A stretch of DNA of 64,000 nucleotides from Argonema antarcticum A004/B2 (lineage in GTDB: Bacteria > Cyanobacteriota > Cyanobacteriia > Cyanobacteriales > Aerosakkonemataceae): assembly GCF_023333585.1 (NCBI RefSeq), contig NZ_JAIQZN010000028.1, positions 1 through 64,000 of the forward strand, in the 5' to 3' direction. The stretch's first letter is position 1, and each line of letters begins with the position of its first letter. The translations under genes were made by a program, and so were the position numbers. The notes below the pieces were generated by a model. That model worked only from the letters and a program-made list of their open reading frames with translations, did no database searches and was not told where the DNA came from. Below are positions 9,207 through 17,955 of the stretch, piece by piece.

Positions 9207-11708
9207 TCAAGGTGAATGACAAATTAAGTTATTGGCAGATGCGATCGCACTCATCTGGTTTGATGTTACCAGCATAGTGCGTCCATCTGGCGTGACCACG
9301 ATACCTTGTGCTTCTTCAATAGTGACAGGGGAAGACAGGGGAGAACTGGGGACTGGTAAAGTTTGCTTTCCCACACCCCCCATCCCAGAGACTCCTGCCA
9401 GAGAATACCAGCCGCCCAGAGCGTCGTAAGGGTTGTTCGGTAAGCCACCGCTGCCGGTAAATGCAAAGCGACTTTGTTGCCATCTTACGGAACAAGTTTG
9501 GTTAATCAGTCCGGTGGTATCTACCAGATTTGGGGATGATTCGACTAATCGAGAAGCGCGGTTTACATCAGGAGTGTTGATGGTGACAGTGCCGCTAAAC
9601 TCGGCTCCTCGTGCAGAAGAAGCGGTGATGTCACTCTCTGGAGTATCTAAAATCGATGCGGGGCGATACTGGGTGCCAAAGATGCCTTGTGTGTTGATGG
9701 TAACTTTACCGCCGCTGGCGTCTTGTGCATTGGCATTGATATCGCTATTTTCCAAAGCGACTAAGGTGTCTGCGTTGATAGTGATATTGCCGCCTGTGGC
9801 CGTGCCTTGGGCGTTTGTTGTAATATTACTGCGTTGACGCAAGATTAAGGAAGAAGCGAACAAGTTAATATCACCCCCGCCCGCTTTGGTTTCAGCTGAT
9901 AAGCTGCTAGAGTTGGAAAGTAGGATAGAGTCGGCATAGACAGTCAGTTTGCCTGCTGTTCCTAGTCCTGTAGTGCTGACAGTTACTTCAGCACCATTTT
10001 CGATTGTCAAACTAAGAGTCTCAATCCTCAAAGAACCCGCCGCCAAGTCGCTTGTAGATAAAGCACGCAAACCGCTCTTAAACTGACCTTGAGGGGAAGT
10101 ACCAATCAATTCCACTGTATCCGTTGCTCTGACGGTCAAATCTCCGGCTTTTCCAAAACCAGTTGTTTCAGATGATACCTGCGCCCCATCGACAACCCGC
10201 AAGCGAGCTGTTTCCACCGTCAAATTACCCCCATCGCCTGTGGCTTCCGGTAGGACTGAAGTAAACAAGCCGCTGGAGTAGAAACCGTTAGGAGAGGTGC
10301 CGATCAGTTCCACCGTGTCGGTTGCCCGCACTGTAACAGAACCGGCTTTTCCAGAGCCAAAACTACCAGTTGCTACCGCTGCTCCATCGACAACCCGCAA
10401 GCGAGCTGTTTCCACCGTCAGATTGCCCCCATTGCCTGTAGCTCCTGGATTGACTGAAGCAAACAAGCCGCTGGGAAGCCGATCGCCTGGTATAGTGCCA
10501 ATCAGTTCCACAATGTCGGTTGCTCTGACCGTCAAATTGCCAGCATCCCCAGCGCCAAAGGTATCAGCTACTAACCCTGCCCCATCAGCTAAGAGCAAGC
10601 GATCGGTTTCAATTGTTAAATTGCCCGCCTTGCCTGTGCCTCCTGCTTGGACGGAAGTAAAAAAGCCGCTGGCAAACAGACGATCGCTAGCAGAACCTAG
10701 AGCTTCCACCTCTGATGCGCGGACGCTAAGTGTTCCCCCCGCTTCTGCACCTTGGGTGAGTGCCAAAATAGCTGAGCCATCGGTCAGCATGACACGCCGT
10801 CCGGCAACCTGAATATTGCCGCCACCTTCTCCACTGGCATCGGCAGATGCCGCCATTGCTAGACGGATATCCTGAAAATTCTCAACTCCAGCGTAATCCA
10901 ACGCCCACATACTGCCGCGAGTTGACGGGGAGGTTGGGGGGAGTGGAGTCAGCGTCACCAAACTGCCTGCGCCAACGCTGCCTAATTCGATTCGTCCTCT
11001 AAATGCGGTGAGATTTCCTCCCTCCAAAATCACGTCACCGCCTACTAGGGCTAAAGTTTGACCGAGTGGCACCATTAGTCCGACGGGTCGGTTTTTTGTC
11101 TCGATCGTATAAGTAACGGCATCGAAGCTGAGATTGTTACCCGCACCCCGCACGAGAATATTTCCCGGATTAGGCCCAAATGCTAAGCCGATCGGTGTAT
11201 TAATCGTCAGTAGTGGCGGTGCAGAGGGATTGGTGGCGCCAAAAAAGCTGCCATCGCTAAACTTGATGCTGCTGGCGGTACTGCCAATAAATGAGCCGCC
11301 GATATTCAATGAGGCATTAGGGCCAAAGATAATTCCACTAGGATTAATTAAAAATAAGTTAGCAGTGCCGTTAGCTCTAATCAAACCGTCAATATGGGAA
11401 ATAGATCCCCCGGTGACGCGACTAATAATATTGAGGATATTGACGGCATCGTTGTTGAAGTAAGCACCAGAACCTGTGGGGATGGAGAATTGGCTGAAGC
11501 TGTGGAACAAGTTTTGTCCCCGCGTCGCACCCCCATCGATTTGATAATTGCCGTTTGTCGTTGTGAGGCGAGTGTTTTCCGATCCCAAGGTGGTATCGGG
11601 GATAACTTGGGCTTGAGCTGCAAAGGCAGAAATTGCGATCGATCCCCCAAGCAGAGATACACTCGCCAATCCGATCGTCCAACTCCAAGACTTTCTCAAA
11701 GCACTCAT
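9207..11708 (-). CDS. Haemagglutinin-type exoprotein (TpsA-like), copy 1
   Basis: An 833-residue secreted beta-helix protein. It has a signal peptide (residues 1-34, cleavage after AQA before QVIPDTTL) and a filamentous-haemagglutinin N-terminal secretion domain (about 35-200) with the hallmarks GGATRGQNLFHSFSQF, IDGLIRANGTANLFLINPSG and IIFGPNASLNIGGSF. Glycine-rich beta-helix repeats (AGNLTVRATDxVELIGT, VETARLRVVDGA) follow to about residue 720. The C-terminal tail carries a cysteine, GGLPNNPYDALGG and EEAQGIVVTPDGRT, and ends in LICHSP. Such proteins are exported by an FhaC/TpsB outer-membrane partner, which is not in this window. It lies 77 bp downstream of a paralogue in the same direction. 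Likely role: adhesion or envelope matrix (inference). Confidence 0.9.
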   Translation of the reverse strand: MSALRKSWSWTIGLASVSLLGGSIAISAFAAQAQVIPDTTLGSENTRLTTTNGNYQIDGGATRGQNLFHSFSQFSIPTGSGAYFNNDAVNILNIISRVTGGSISHIDGLIRANGTANLFLINPSGIIFGPNASLNIGGSFIGSTASSIKFSDGSFFGATNPSAPPLLTINTPIGLAFGPNPGNILVRGAGNNLSFDAVTYTIETKNRPVGLMVPLGQTLALVGGDVILEGGNLTAFRGRIELGSVGAGSLVTLTPLPPTSPSTRGSMWALDYAGVENFQDIRLAMAASADASGEGGGNIQVAGRRVMLTDGSAILALTQGAEAGGTLSVRASEVEALGSASDRLFASGFFTSVQAGGTGKAGNLTIETDRLLLADGAGLVADTFGAGDAGNLTVRATDIVELIGTIPGDRLPSGLFASVNPGATGNGGNLTVETARLRVVDGAAVATGSFGSGKAGSVTVRATDTVELIGTSPNGFYSSGLFTSVLPEATGDGGNLTVETARLRVVDGAQVSSETTGFGKAGDLTVRATDTVELIGTSPQGQFKSGLRALSTSDLAAGSLRIETLSLTIENGAEVTVSTTGLGTAGKLTVYADSILLSNSSSLSAETKAGGGDINLFASSLILRQRSNITTNAQGTATGGNITINADTLVALENSDINANAQDASGGKVTINTQGIFGTQYRPASILDTPESDITASSARGAEFSGTVTINTPDVNRASRLVESSPNLVDTTGLINQTCSVRWQQSRFAFTGSGGLPNNPYDALGGWYSLAGVSGMGGVGKQTLPVPSSPLSSPVTIEEAQGIVVTPDGRTMLVTSNQMSAIASANNLICHSP

Positions 11709-11785
11709 CTAAATATAATGATTCAAATGCTACGGTCAAAGATATCTGTCTTCTGATAATTTAGCCCATCTATTCTTTGCAGTAT

Positions 11786-14275
11786 CTAATTTGACCTACA
11801 AATTAAATCTTGTGCATTAGCGATCGCGCTTTTTTGCGTCCCCGTTACCAGCAAAGTCCGTCCATCTGGCGTCACAACTATACCTTGTGCTTCCTCAATG
11901 GCGATCGGCGATTGTTCTCCCAATCTCCCCCTCTCCCACTCTCCCACTCTCCCCCTCTCCCCCTCTCCCACGCTCCCCATCCCAGAGAGTCCCACTAGAT
12001 TATACCGACTGCTGAGGGAATCGTAGGGGTTGCTAGGTAAACCCCCAGTGCCAGTGACGATGAAGTTTCCCTCTCCTCTACCGCCACCAACGAGACAACC
12101 GTTGGTTAAGAGAGTATCGGGAACCACAAAATTAGTCAAAAGGGGTGCTAAAGCATTTTGTAGCTTAGAATCGGGGGTTCTAACTTCTACAACGCCACTG
12201 ACGCCACTTGAGGAGCTAGCGGTGATGGAGCTATCTGGAGTATTAAAGATGCCTTGAGTATTAATTTGGATATTACCCCCGTTTCCCTTGAAAGCATTGG
12301 CAGTAATATTGCTATTTCTCAGTGCTACTAATGTATCTGTGGTGATAATAATATTGCCACCATTGCCCGTACTGTCTTCAGTAGCTGCGGTAGCGGAGAT
12401 AAAACTATTGTCCGACATTTGCAAAGAACGCGATCGCACAGTGATATCTGCACCCTCACCCGATACAGCCGTTCCTTCCAATCCCCCTTCGTTACTCATA
12501 AAAATCAGGTCAGCTGTCACATTTAAATTGCCTGTCCTTCCCATACCTCGACTGCGAACGCTGAGTCTCCCCCCATCCTGAAGAATCAACCTGACCGTAT
12601 TTAATGTGAGATTTCCGCCGTTACCTGTCGATCCTGACTCAGTTACCGCCGCAATAGAACTGAGAGCCGTACCATCAGGCGAACTCCCAATTAATTCCAC
12701 TGCTTCCGGCGCATCAATAATAATATTACCACCCCGTCCCTGAAAAAACGAACTCGCTGATAATCCCGCCCCAGATAGCACCGTTAACCGCCCAGTATTC
12801 ACCTGCAACTCACCAGCATCTCCAGTCCCCAAACCACTTGTAAAAAAGCCAGTAAAAACCCGGACACCCGGTGCAAGCGGAATCGGATTGCTACCAATCA
12901 ATTCTATAGCATCCGTTGCATTTACCGTCAGTTGTCCTCCCTTACCTGCCCCAATACTAGAAGTTGTCGCTACGGCGTTATCTCGCCCTCTAAAATTGCG
13001 GGTATTAATCGTCAAATTTCCCGCCGCACCCGCATCACCAACGCCAGTCCCCGTTGCGACAAAAGATGCCCTCAAGTCTACTGAATCTTTAGCATTTATG
13101 GTGACATCTCCCCCTTTACCTGAGCCAAAAGTTGAAGTAGCTACAAATGTGCCGTTGTTGGCATTAAACTGGCGAGTATTAATTAAGATATTACCAGCCG
13201 ATCCCGAACCGAAACTGAGAGTAAAGAAGCCGTTGCGAAGATTATCGGAACTAACACTTCCAGCCACAAAATCTAGCACATTTCGCTCGTATTCTCCTGT
13301 TCCAGTTATTTCCACAGACTCGGAAGCGTTCACCGTCATAGTTCTGCCTGCATCGCTACCCAAGGTAATAGATGTAATGCGAGATCCTTCGTTGAGTCGC
13401 AAATTACGTGCTGCAATCTGGATTTCACCCCCGCCAGTCCCGCTGGTATCAACTGTAGCGCCACCAGACATTTGGATATTACCAAAATTTTCGATGCCTG
13501 CGTAATCTAAAGCCAAACCAAGTTGAGTAGCTGTTAAACTTATATTACCTTCATTCACGCTGCCTATTTCAATACGTCCTCCTGGTGTCGTCGCGACTGG
13601 ATTTCCTGCCACTATGGCTAAAGGAATTCCACCCGCAGTTAGACCTCTATAAAGAGGATTTGTGCTACCAAAAATTGTGATATTACCGCCTAATAAGACT
13701 AAGGTTTTGCCAGTTTCTACTGAGAGATTCGCTCCTTGAACGAGAATAGATGCTGACTGGGTATTGGCACTAAATTGTAAGCCAATTGGTACACTTATTG
13801 TTAATAAAGGTGTGTTTTGAGTAGATGTAGCACTCAATATTGTACCATCGGCAAAGCCAATCGCACTTGCGGTACTAGCAAGGAAAGAACCGCCGATATT
13901 CAGTTGGGCATTAGGGCCAAAAATAATCCCATTGGGATTAAGCAAAAATAAGTTAGCGGTGCCGTTAGCTTTGATAATGCCATCAATATTAGAAATCGCT
14001 CCCCCAGTAATGCGAGTGAAGATATTCTGAATATCTAGAGGGTTATTGAAAAATGCGGTGCCGCCAGTGGGAACGGAAAATTGTTGAAAACTCTGAAATA
14101 GATTACTGCCAGCTTTTGTGCCTCCTTCAATTAAGCTGGTATCGCCCTGTGGAGTAACTATAGAATTCACTGGCAAAGTGGCGTCGGGGACAATTTGCGC
14201 TTGAACTGTTGGATTAAAAATGAAAAAAGCTAATGGTAAAATAAAAAGGTTTAATTTCTTGATTACTAATTGCAT
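11786..14275 (-). CDS. Haemagglutinin-type exoprotein (TpsA-like), copy 2
   Basis: An 829-residue paralogue of the downstream exoprotein. Residues 1-26 form a signal peptide ending VQA, before QIVPDATLP. The N-terminal secretion domain shows GGTKAGSNLFQSFQQF, IDGIIKANGTANLFLLNPNG and IIFGPNAQLNIGGSFLAS. Beta-helix repeats of the type GxGKGGDVTINAKDSVDL cover about 240-690. The tail has TNGCLVGG, GGLPSNPYDSLSSRYNLVGLSGMG, a charged linker and EEAQGIVVTPDGRTLLVT, ending LICRSN. The linker (about residues 760-785) is encoded by octamer repeats (11926-11980), so repeat DNA has entered the gene in frame. It lies in a same-strand block with TPR-CHAT and the CHASE2 cyclase. Confidence 0.9.
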   Translation of the reverse strand: MQLVIKKLNLFILPLAFFIFNPTVQAQIVPDATLPVNSIVTPQGDTSLIEGGTKAGSNLFQSFQQFSVPTGGTAFFNNPLDIQNIFTRITGGAISNIDGIIKANGTANLFLLNPNGIIFGPNAQLNIGGSFLASTASAIGFADGTILSATSTQNTPLLTISVPIGLQFSANTQSASILVQGANLSVETGKTLVLLGGNITIFGSTNPLYRGLTAGGIPLAIVAGNPVATTPGGRIEIGSVNEGNISLTATQLGLALDYAGIENFGNIQMSGGATVDTSGTGGGEIQIAARNLRLNEGSRITSITLGSDAGRTMTVNASESVEITGTGEYERNVLDFVAGSVSSDNLRNGFFTLSFGSGSAGNILINTRQFNANNGTFVATSTFGSGKGGDVTINAKDSVDLRASFVATGTGVGDAGAAGNLTINTRNFRGRDNAVATTSSIGAGKGGQLTVNATDAIELIGSNPIPLAPGVRVFTGFFTSGLGTGDAGELQVNTGRLTVLSGAGLSASSFFQGRGGNIIIDAPEAVELIGSSPDGTALSSIAAVTESGSTGNGGNLTLNTVRLILQDGGRLSVRSRGMGRTGNLNVTADLIFMSNEGGLEGTAVSGEGADITVRSRSLQMSDNSFISATAATEDSTGNGGNIIITTDTLVALRNSNITANAFKGNGGNIQINTQGIFNTPDSSITASSSSGVSGVVEVRTPDSKLQNALAPLLTNFVVPDTLLTNGCLVGGGRGEGNFIVTGTGGLPSNPYDSLSSRYNLVGLSGMGSVGEGERGRVGEWERGRLGEQSPIAIEEAQGIVVTPDGRTLLVTGTQKSAIANAQDLICRSN
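11926..11980. repeat. In-frame octamer repeat CTCCCMCT inside exoprotein gene
   Basis: Six or seven 8-bp units (CTCCCCCT / CTCCCACT) lie within the 3' part of the exoprotein gene. On the minus strand they encode a charged linker (GEGERGRVGEW, ERGRLGEQ) with a 24-bp superperiod. The array sits between the GLSGMG motif and the conserved EEAQGIVVTPDGRT tail. Confidence 0.8.
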
Positions 14276-14519
14276 GATATCAAGTCCGTTAGCATCGTTA
14301 GTATATTAGTGATATCGTCAAATTGTCTGTTGTAATCGTTGGTTAAAATTTTACCACAGATGAAGACGGATGAACACAGATGAACACAGATAAGAACACG
14401 AATTTTTTAGCTAACCGATGTTACGGGAAATGATATTATTTTTTATCTGTCAATAGTCATTTTTCAAAAGTTGGTTGCCAATAACCGATTACTAATGACT
14501 TTTGACAGATCGCTAATTA
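14276..14519. other. Intergenic spacer with inverted decamer repeat
   Basis: A 244-bp AT-rich spacer. Positions 14350-14396 hold decamer units of the ACAGATGAAC type, the reverse complement of the repeat at 8759-8801. Heptamer-like ACTAATGAC/TAATGAC pieces appear at 14488-14526. No gene is seen. Confidence 0.6.
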
Positions 14520-14697
14520 CTAATGACAAATTAAATCTTTAGCATTGGCGATCGCGCTTTGTGCTGCCATTAGTGGTGATAATCGAATTTATGGGTAGAG
14601 TGCTGTCTGGGACAATTTGAGCCTGTCCCACAAATGCGATCGCATTCAGGAGGTAAATACCCCCAGCAATCCAAAATAGGTGACGAAGCTGTGTCAT
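14520..14697 (-). pseudogene. Collapsed exoprotein gene: N-terminus joined to last 15 codons
   Basis: From ATG 14697 a 52-codon frame encodes a signal peptide (MTQLRHLFWIAGG..., ending GQA) followed by QIVPDSTLPINSIITTNG, the beginning of a haemagglutinin secretion domain as in the two genes downstream. It then reads into a stop at 14539-14541. In another frame the final 15 codons read AAQSAIANAKDLICH and end at TAG 14520-14522. That matches the C-terminal SAIANAQDLICRSN of the intact paralogue. The whole interior, about 2.4 kb in the paralogues, is therefore missing and only the two ends remain. It is the third exoprotein copy of this block, between the TPR-CHAT gene and copy 2. Confidence 0.8.
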
Positions 14698-14734
14698 AGT
14701 TTAAAGTTGTTAGAGATCGGTTAATTTTTCTTCT

Positions 14735-17395
14735 CTATAGCCAATTTCCAATTAGAATAAATGGCGACCAAACGCTTGGGTGGTTGTAGTCATCTGAAGC
14801 AATCAATTTTAGTTGTGCTTTTTGCAATGCTTCTGCTTTCGTAATATTAGGTTGACGCAGCTGCGTGTAAAATTCTTCAATCAGCGGTACGGTAGCTTCA
14901 TCGTTAATAAACCACAGACTGGCAAGGGCACTTTTGACTCCGGCGCGAACGGCGACGCCAGCAATTCCCAAAGCGGAGCGATTGTCTCCTGCTGCTGTTT
15001 GACAGGCACTTAATGTTAGCAGTTCTACGGTTTTTTTGTTTGTTATCCTCGCTCTATTTCTTCCGGTAAATCGCAATAAATTATCAATTTGATCGATGCT
15101 GATTCGATCGTCAAATCCTACTAGAAAAGTACTTGCTGCATCTGCACCGAATTTGCCGTGGGTAGCAATATGAATAATTGGAAAATTATTCTGGCGCAAT
15201 TCTGTTTCTAAGCGAGCTATGGTAAAATCTTTATCTAGGAGTTTAGTTCCTCCCAAAATTTTTTGAACTTCGTTTACTTCAGCCGCTACATTTAACAGGG
15301 CAGCAAATGGTGGACGCTCAACTGTTAAGCCGACACTTAAAACTTTTAGTTCGCCTCGTTCTACTGCTTTGCTGGCAGTTAGACTTAGGCTAGGTGTTGT
15401 GGCGATCGCATATTTTTGGATTAAAAATTTCTGCCCGTCGTGCAATGCTGCCATTGGCACTTTTCGCAATACGCCATCGTTAATAAATACAAGTGTTTTC
15501 GGCTTTGCTAATTCCAAATCTTTCTCGATCGGACGAATTAGTAAGTCGTAAATTTTTTGGGATTGAGGAAGATATTCTTCGGTAGCTCGACTTTCTAACA
15601 ACAGGCGCAATTTGTCAATTTCTTGCTGGAGGATATCTTGCCCCATCGCTACAGGATAACCTTTTAGCTGACCATTGGGCGATCGCATAATCATTTCTGT
15701 GCGATCGTCTAGAATAATTGAGTAAATTACTGCTGCGCCAGTGTCTGCTATGTTCCCATCCGCTGCGGCATTATCTTTGGCTACTTGTACGCATTCATCG
15801 CCAAAGAAGTTTTGCAGTTCTGCTAACTTAAGTAACTCTAAAGTATTTAAAACCTTACTTAAGTTTTTAGTGTAAATCTCCCTGTTATTTGTAGGTTGCA
15901 ACAGCAGCCCCATCATTTGCCGATAAACTGGTTCGACTGAATCGCGAAAGTCAAATTGCAAGTCTTTATTAGCGGCCAGAATATCGCTGCGAATGCTCTG
16001 AAGTGAGGCGATCGCTTGTTCGTAATACAAAATTGCTTTATCGGTTTCACCAGTTGCTCTCAGAATACGCCCTGCCTGCCATTGCCACCGATATAAACTA
16101 TCAACAGCGTTCACTTTTTGGGCGGCAAATTGAGCTTGGCGATTCAAATCTAATGCTTCCTTATATTGATTGGCTTTCTCGTACACCTGTGCTAGGCTAC
16201 CTAAACCAAAGGATTCTGCTCTAGTATCGCCAATATTTCTCGTCACTGCGATCGCATTAGCCAATAGTTTTGCAGCTTTCGCTGAATCTGCATCTACTGC
16301 TAAATTAATTAAGGAATAAGCTTTATCCCGCGACTCAGGCATTTTTTCGAGCAACGCTAAAGCTTGGGCACGATTGCTAGTAATGATATCTGAATTAACT
16401 GAGGGCGTCACTTGTGGATTAAACACCTTCGCATTTCGCTGTAGCAAGCGATTCAAATTCAGCAAACCTTGTACTGTTACGGCATCAGTTGTTTTTAGTT
16501 GAATGCTTTGTTCAAATGCTGCTTTGGCAGCAGCAATATCCTGTTGTGCTAAATCGAGCAATCGAGTTTTTTCTCGCTCATCGCCTTCTAACTCAGCTAC
16601 ATTAGCTTGATAACGATATCGATCGGCTCGCTTTGCATAAACATTCCCCAAATTGTTCAGCGCAGTTTGGATGTAATTGGGGACTCTTGACTGGGAAATT
16701 TTGTAGTTCTCCCCCTCTATCCTGCTCCCTCGATCCAATTCACGAGCTATTTTCAGGCTATTTTCTTGAAAAGAGAGTGCTTTTTCGTAGTCTCCGAGCG
16801 CAAAATAGGTATTGGCTAAACCTCCCATCGCCGCTGCTTCAGCGAGCTTATCTTGATTGTGCTGTGCAATTTGGAGAGCAGATTGCAAAAGGTTAATGGC
16901 GCGTTTGTGCTGTCCCAGTTCGCTGTAAGCTTGTCCCTGCTCTGCGATCGATCTACCTAGTTCGATGCGAGCAGTGCTAGAGCCTGCTTGCCGATAAATT
17001 TTAATTGCTTGCTCCCACTGGTCGATCGCTGGCTCTATTTGTCCAATTTGCCTAAAAGCAGCAGCCAGGTTGCGGCGAACCCCTGCTCGCTCCTGTGCGG
17101 TTGAAATCCCGGCAAGGGCTTGTTGCCAAAGGGTAATGGCTTCAGTATATTTGCCAGCCTCATAAAGCTGCTCTCCCCGCTCTACCAACTGGCTTACAGA
17201 AAATTGCACGTTGGAGATGTCAGATTTTAGATTAAATTCTCTAATTTGCTGAGAGCTTAAATCTGAAACTGGCGTTTTTTCAACATCTCCAGCTTTTACC
17301 TGCAATGGCGAACCAGTTGTATCTAGTAAAATACAAAGCAGGAAACCTGCTAAAAATAATAAATTCCAATTAAGCAGACGCTGTAAAATTTTCAT
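14735..17395 (-). CDS. TPR-CHAT protein with signal anchor
   Basis: An 886-residue protein. A hydrophobic N-terminus (about residues 8-33) acts as signal peptide or anchor and suggests an extracytoplasmic location. TPR helices run from about 65 to 480 (for example LYEAGKYTEAITLWQQAL, NLANTYFALGDYEKAL-type units). A CHAT domain, a caspase-related fold, covers about 590-886. The putative His/Cys dyad is intact: IHIATHG and LSACQTA; the domain ends SVWSPFILIGNW. CHAT proteins are known or predicted cysteine peptidases; the target here is unknown. It is the promoter-proximal gene of a same-strand run leading into exoprotein genes, and an exoprotein-CHAT fusion exists at 59.8-64 kb. A 13-bp hairpin lies immediately before the ATG. 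Confidence 0.92.
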   Translation of the reverse strand: MKILQRLLNWNLLFLAGFLLCILLDTTGSPLQVKAGDVEKTPVSDLSSQQIREFNLKSDISNVQFSVSQLVERGEQLYEAGKYTEAITLWQQALAGISTAQERAGVRRNLAAAFRQIGQIEPAIDQWEQAIKIYRQAGSSTARIELGRSIAEQGQAYSELGQHKRAINLLQSALQIAQHNQDKLAEAAAMGGLANTYFALGDYEKALSFQENSLKIARELDRGSRIEGENYKISQSRVPNYIQTALNNLGNVYAKRADRYRYQANVAELEGDEREKTRLLDLAQQDIAAAKAAFEQSIQLKTTDAVTVQGLLNLNRLLQRNAKVFNPQVTPSVNSDIITSNRAQALALLEKMPESRDKAYSLINLAVDADSAKAAKLLANAIAVTRNIGDTRAESFGLGSLAQVYEKANQYKEALDLNRQAQFAAQKVNAVDSLYRWQWQAGRILRATGETDKAILYYEQAIASLQSIRSDILAANKDLQFDFRDSVEPVYRQMMGLLLQPTNNREIYTKNLSKVLNTLELLKLAELQNFFGDECVQVAKDNAAADGNIADTGAAVIYSIILDDRTEMIMRSPNGQLKGYPVAMGQDILQQEIDKLRLLLESRATEEYLPQSQKIYDLLIRPIEKDLELAKPKTLVFINDGVLRKVPMAALHDGQKFLIQKYAIATTPSLSLTASKAVERGELKVLSVGLTVERPPFAALLNVAAEVNEVQKILGGTKLLDKDFTIARLETELRQNNFPIIHIATHGKFGADAASTFLVGFDDRISIDQIDNLLRFTGRNRARITNKKTVELLTLSACQTAAGDNRSALGIAGVAVRAGVKSALASLWFINDEATVPLIEEFYTQLRQPNITKAEALQKAQLKLIASDDYNHPSVWSPFILIGNWL

Positions 17396-17397
17396 TT

Positions 17398-17440
17398 GTT
17401 AGCGGTTAATAGTCAGTTAAATTCTATATTAACCGCTAAC
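17398..17440. promoter_or_regulatory. Perfect 13-bp inverted repeat directly upstream of TPR-CHAT
   Basis: GTTAGCGGTTAAT (17398-17410) and ATTAACCGCTAAC (17428-17440) form a perfect stem with a 17-nt loop, ending two bases before the start codon of the minus-strand TPR-CHAT gene. In the mRNA the stem would cover the ribosome-binding region. It could be a translational control element or a protein operator (inference). Confidence 0.4.
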
Positions 17441-17468
17441 ACTTGACTTACTGAATATGTTTCTTTTC

Positions 17469-17830
17469 TTGACACTCCCACCCCTAAAGGCGGTAGGATT
17501 ATTGCTTCAACGAGTGACGCAAGCTTCAAGAACTGTTTCCAGGTTTAAGTAGAGGGTCTTCTCTCCACAAGCGTTAATTTCGGTATGCCCTACCGTATTT
17601 GTTGTGTACTTATCAGTTCTATATTTTCAAACCACGAAATCGCTAGATTTCATTACGCACCTTGCCAATTTTGTGGCAAAGTCTTTACGCTGGTGTGAAA
17701 CTGGAGATTAGATTTACAGTAACATAACATTAATTCCACAACAATGCAATTGTTTTCAATCCTGACTGCACCATTAGGTGCTGGCCGCGCTGTATCCCAT
17801 CCCTAAAGGGAGTGGGTTTTAGCACGGGAG
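17469..17830 (-). mobile_element. IS200/IS605-type tnpB element, internal-deletion remnant
   Basis: A remnant of about 360 bp with recognisable ends. One end reads TTGACACTCCCACCCCTAAAGG, with a CCxCC-TAAAGG hairpin; the other has CCCATCCCTAAAGGGAGTGGG, also a hairpin. Such end hairpins are typical of cyanobacterial IS605/IS1341-like elements. Between them the minus strand still encodes TnpB pieces: HQRKDFATKLARCVMKSSDFVV, then, after a missing RuvC/zinc-finger region, TVGHTEINACGEKTLYLN and ETVLEACVTR before a stop. The catalytic middle is lost, so it cannot be autonomous. A family search of the ends would name the parent element. Confidence 0.75.
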
Positions 17831-17835
17831 ATCAT

Positions 17836-17955
17836 TATATAGCAACCGCCAGGGCGATTAAGCCAAATCCAACTGTTACATGAAGTCCATAATCCCTTAC
17901 GGAGTAACCTCTTCCCTCTTCCCTAGTCCCTAGCCCCTAGCCCCTAGTCCCTAGC
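17836..17955. repeat. Dispersed repeat, copy A (ATATAGCAACCGCC...CCCTAG)
   Basis: A module of about 120 bp: TATAGCAACCGCC, a short variable stem, TCCAACT, CATAATCCCTTACGGAGTAA, CTCTTCCCTCTTCCCTAG, then CCCTAGT/C heptamers. Related copies occur at 21361-21510 and 58290-58401. This copy ends inside the 3' end of the histidine kinase gene (stop at 17951). Confidence 0.75.

Noticed and set aside
12888-13505. 205-codon ORF antisense to exoprotein copy 2
   Set aside because: Composition (Pro/Val/Ala) is what the reverse strand of Gly/Thr/Asn-rich repeats gives; a shadow.
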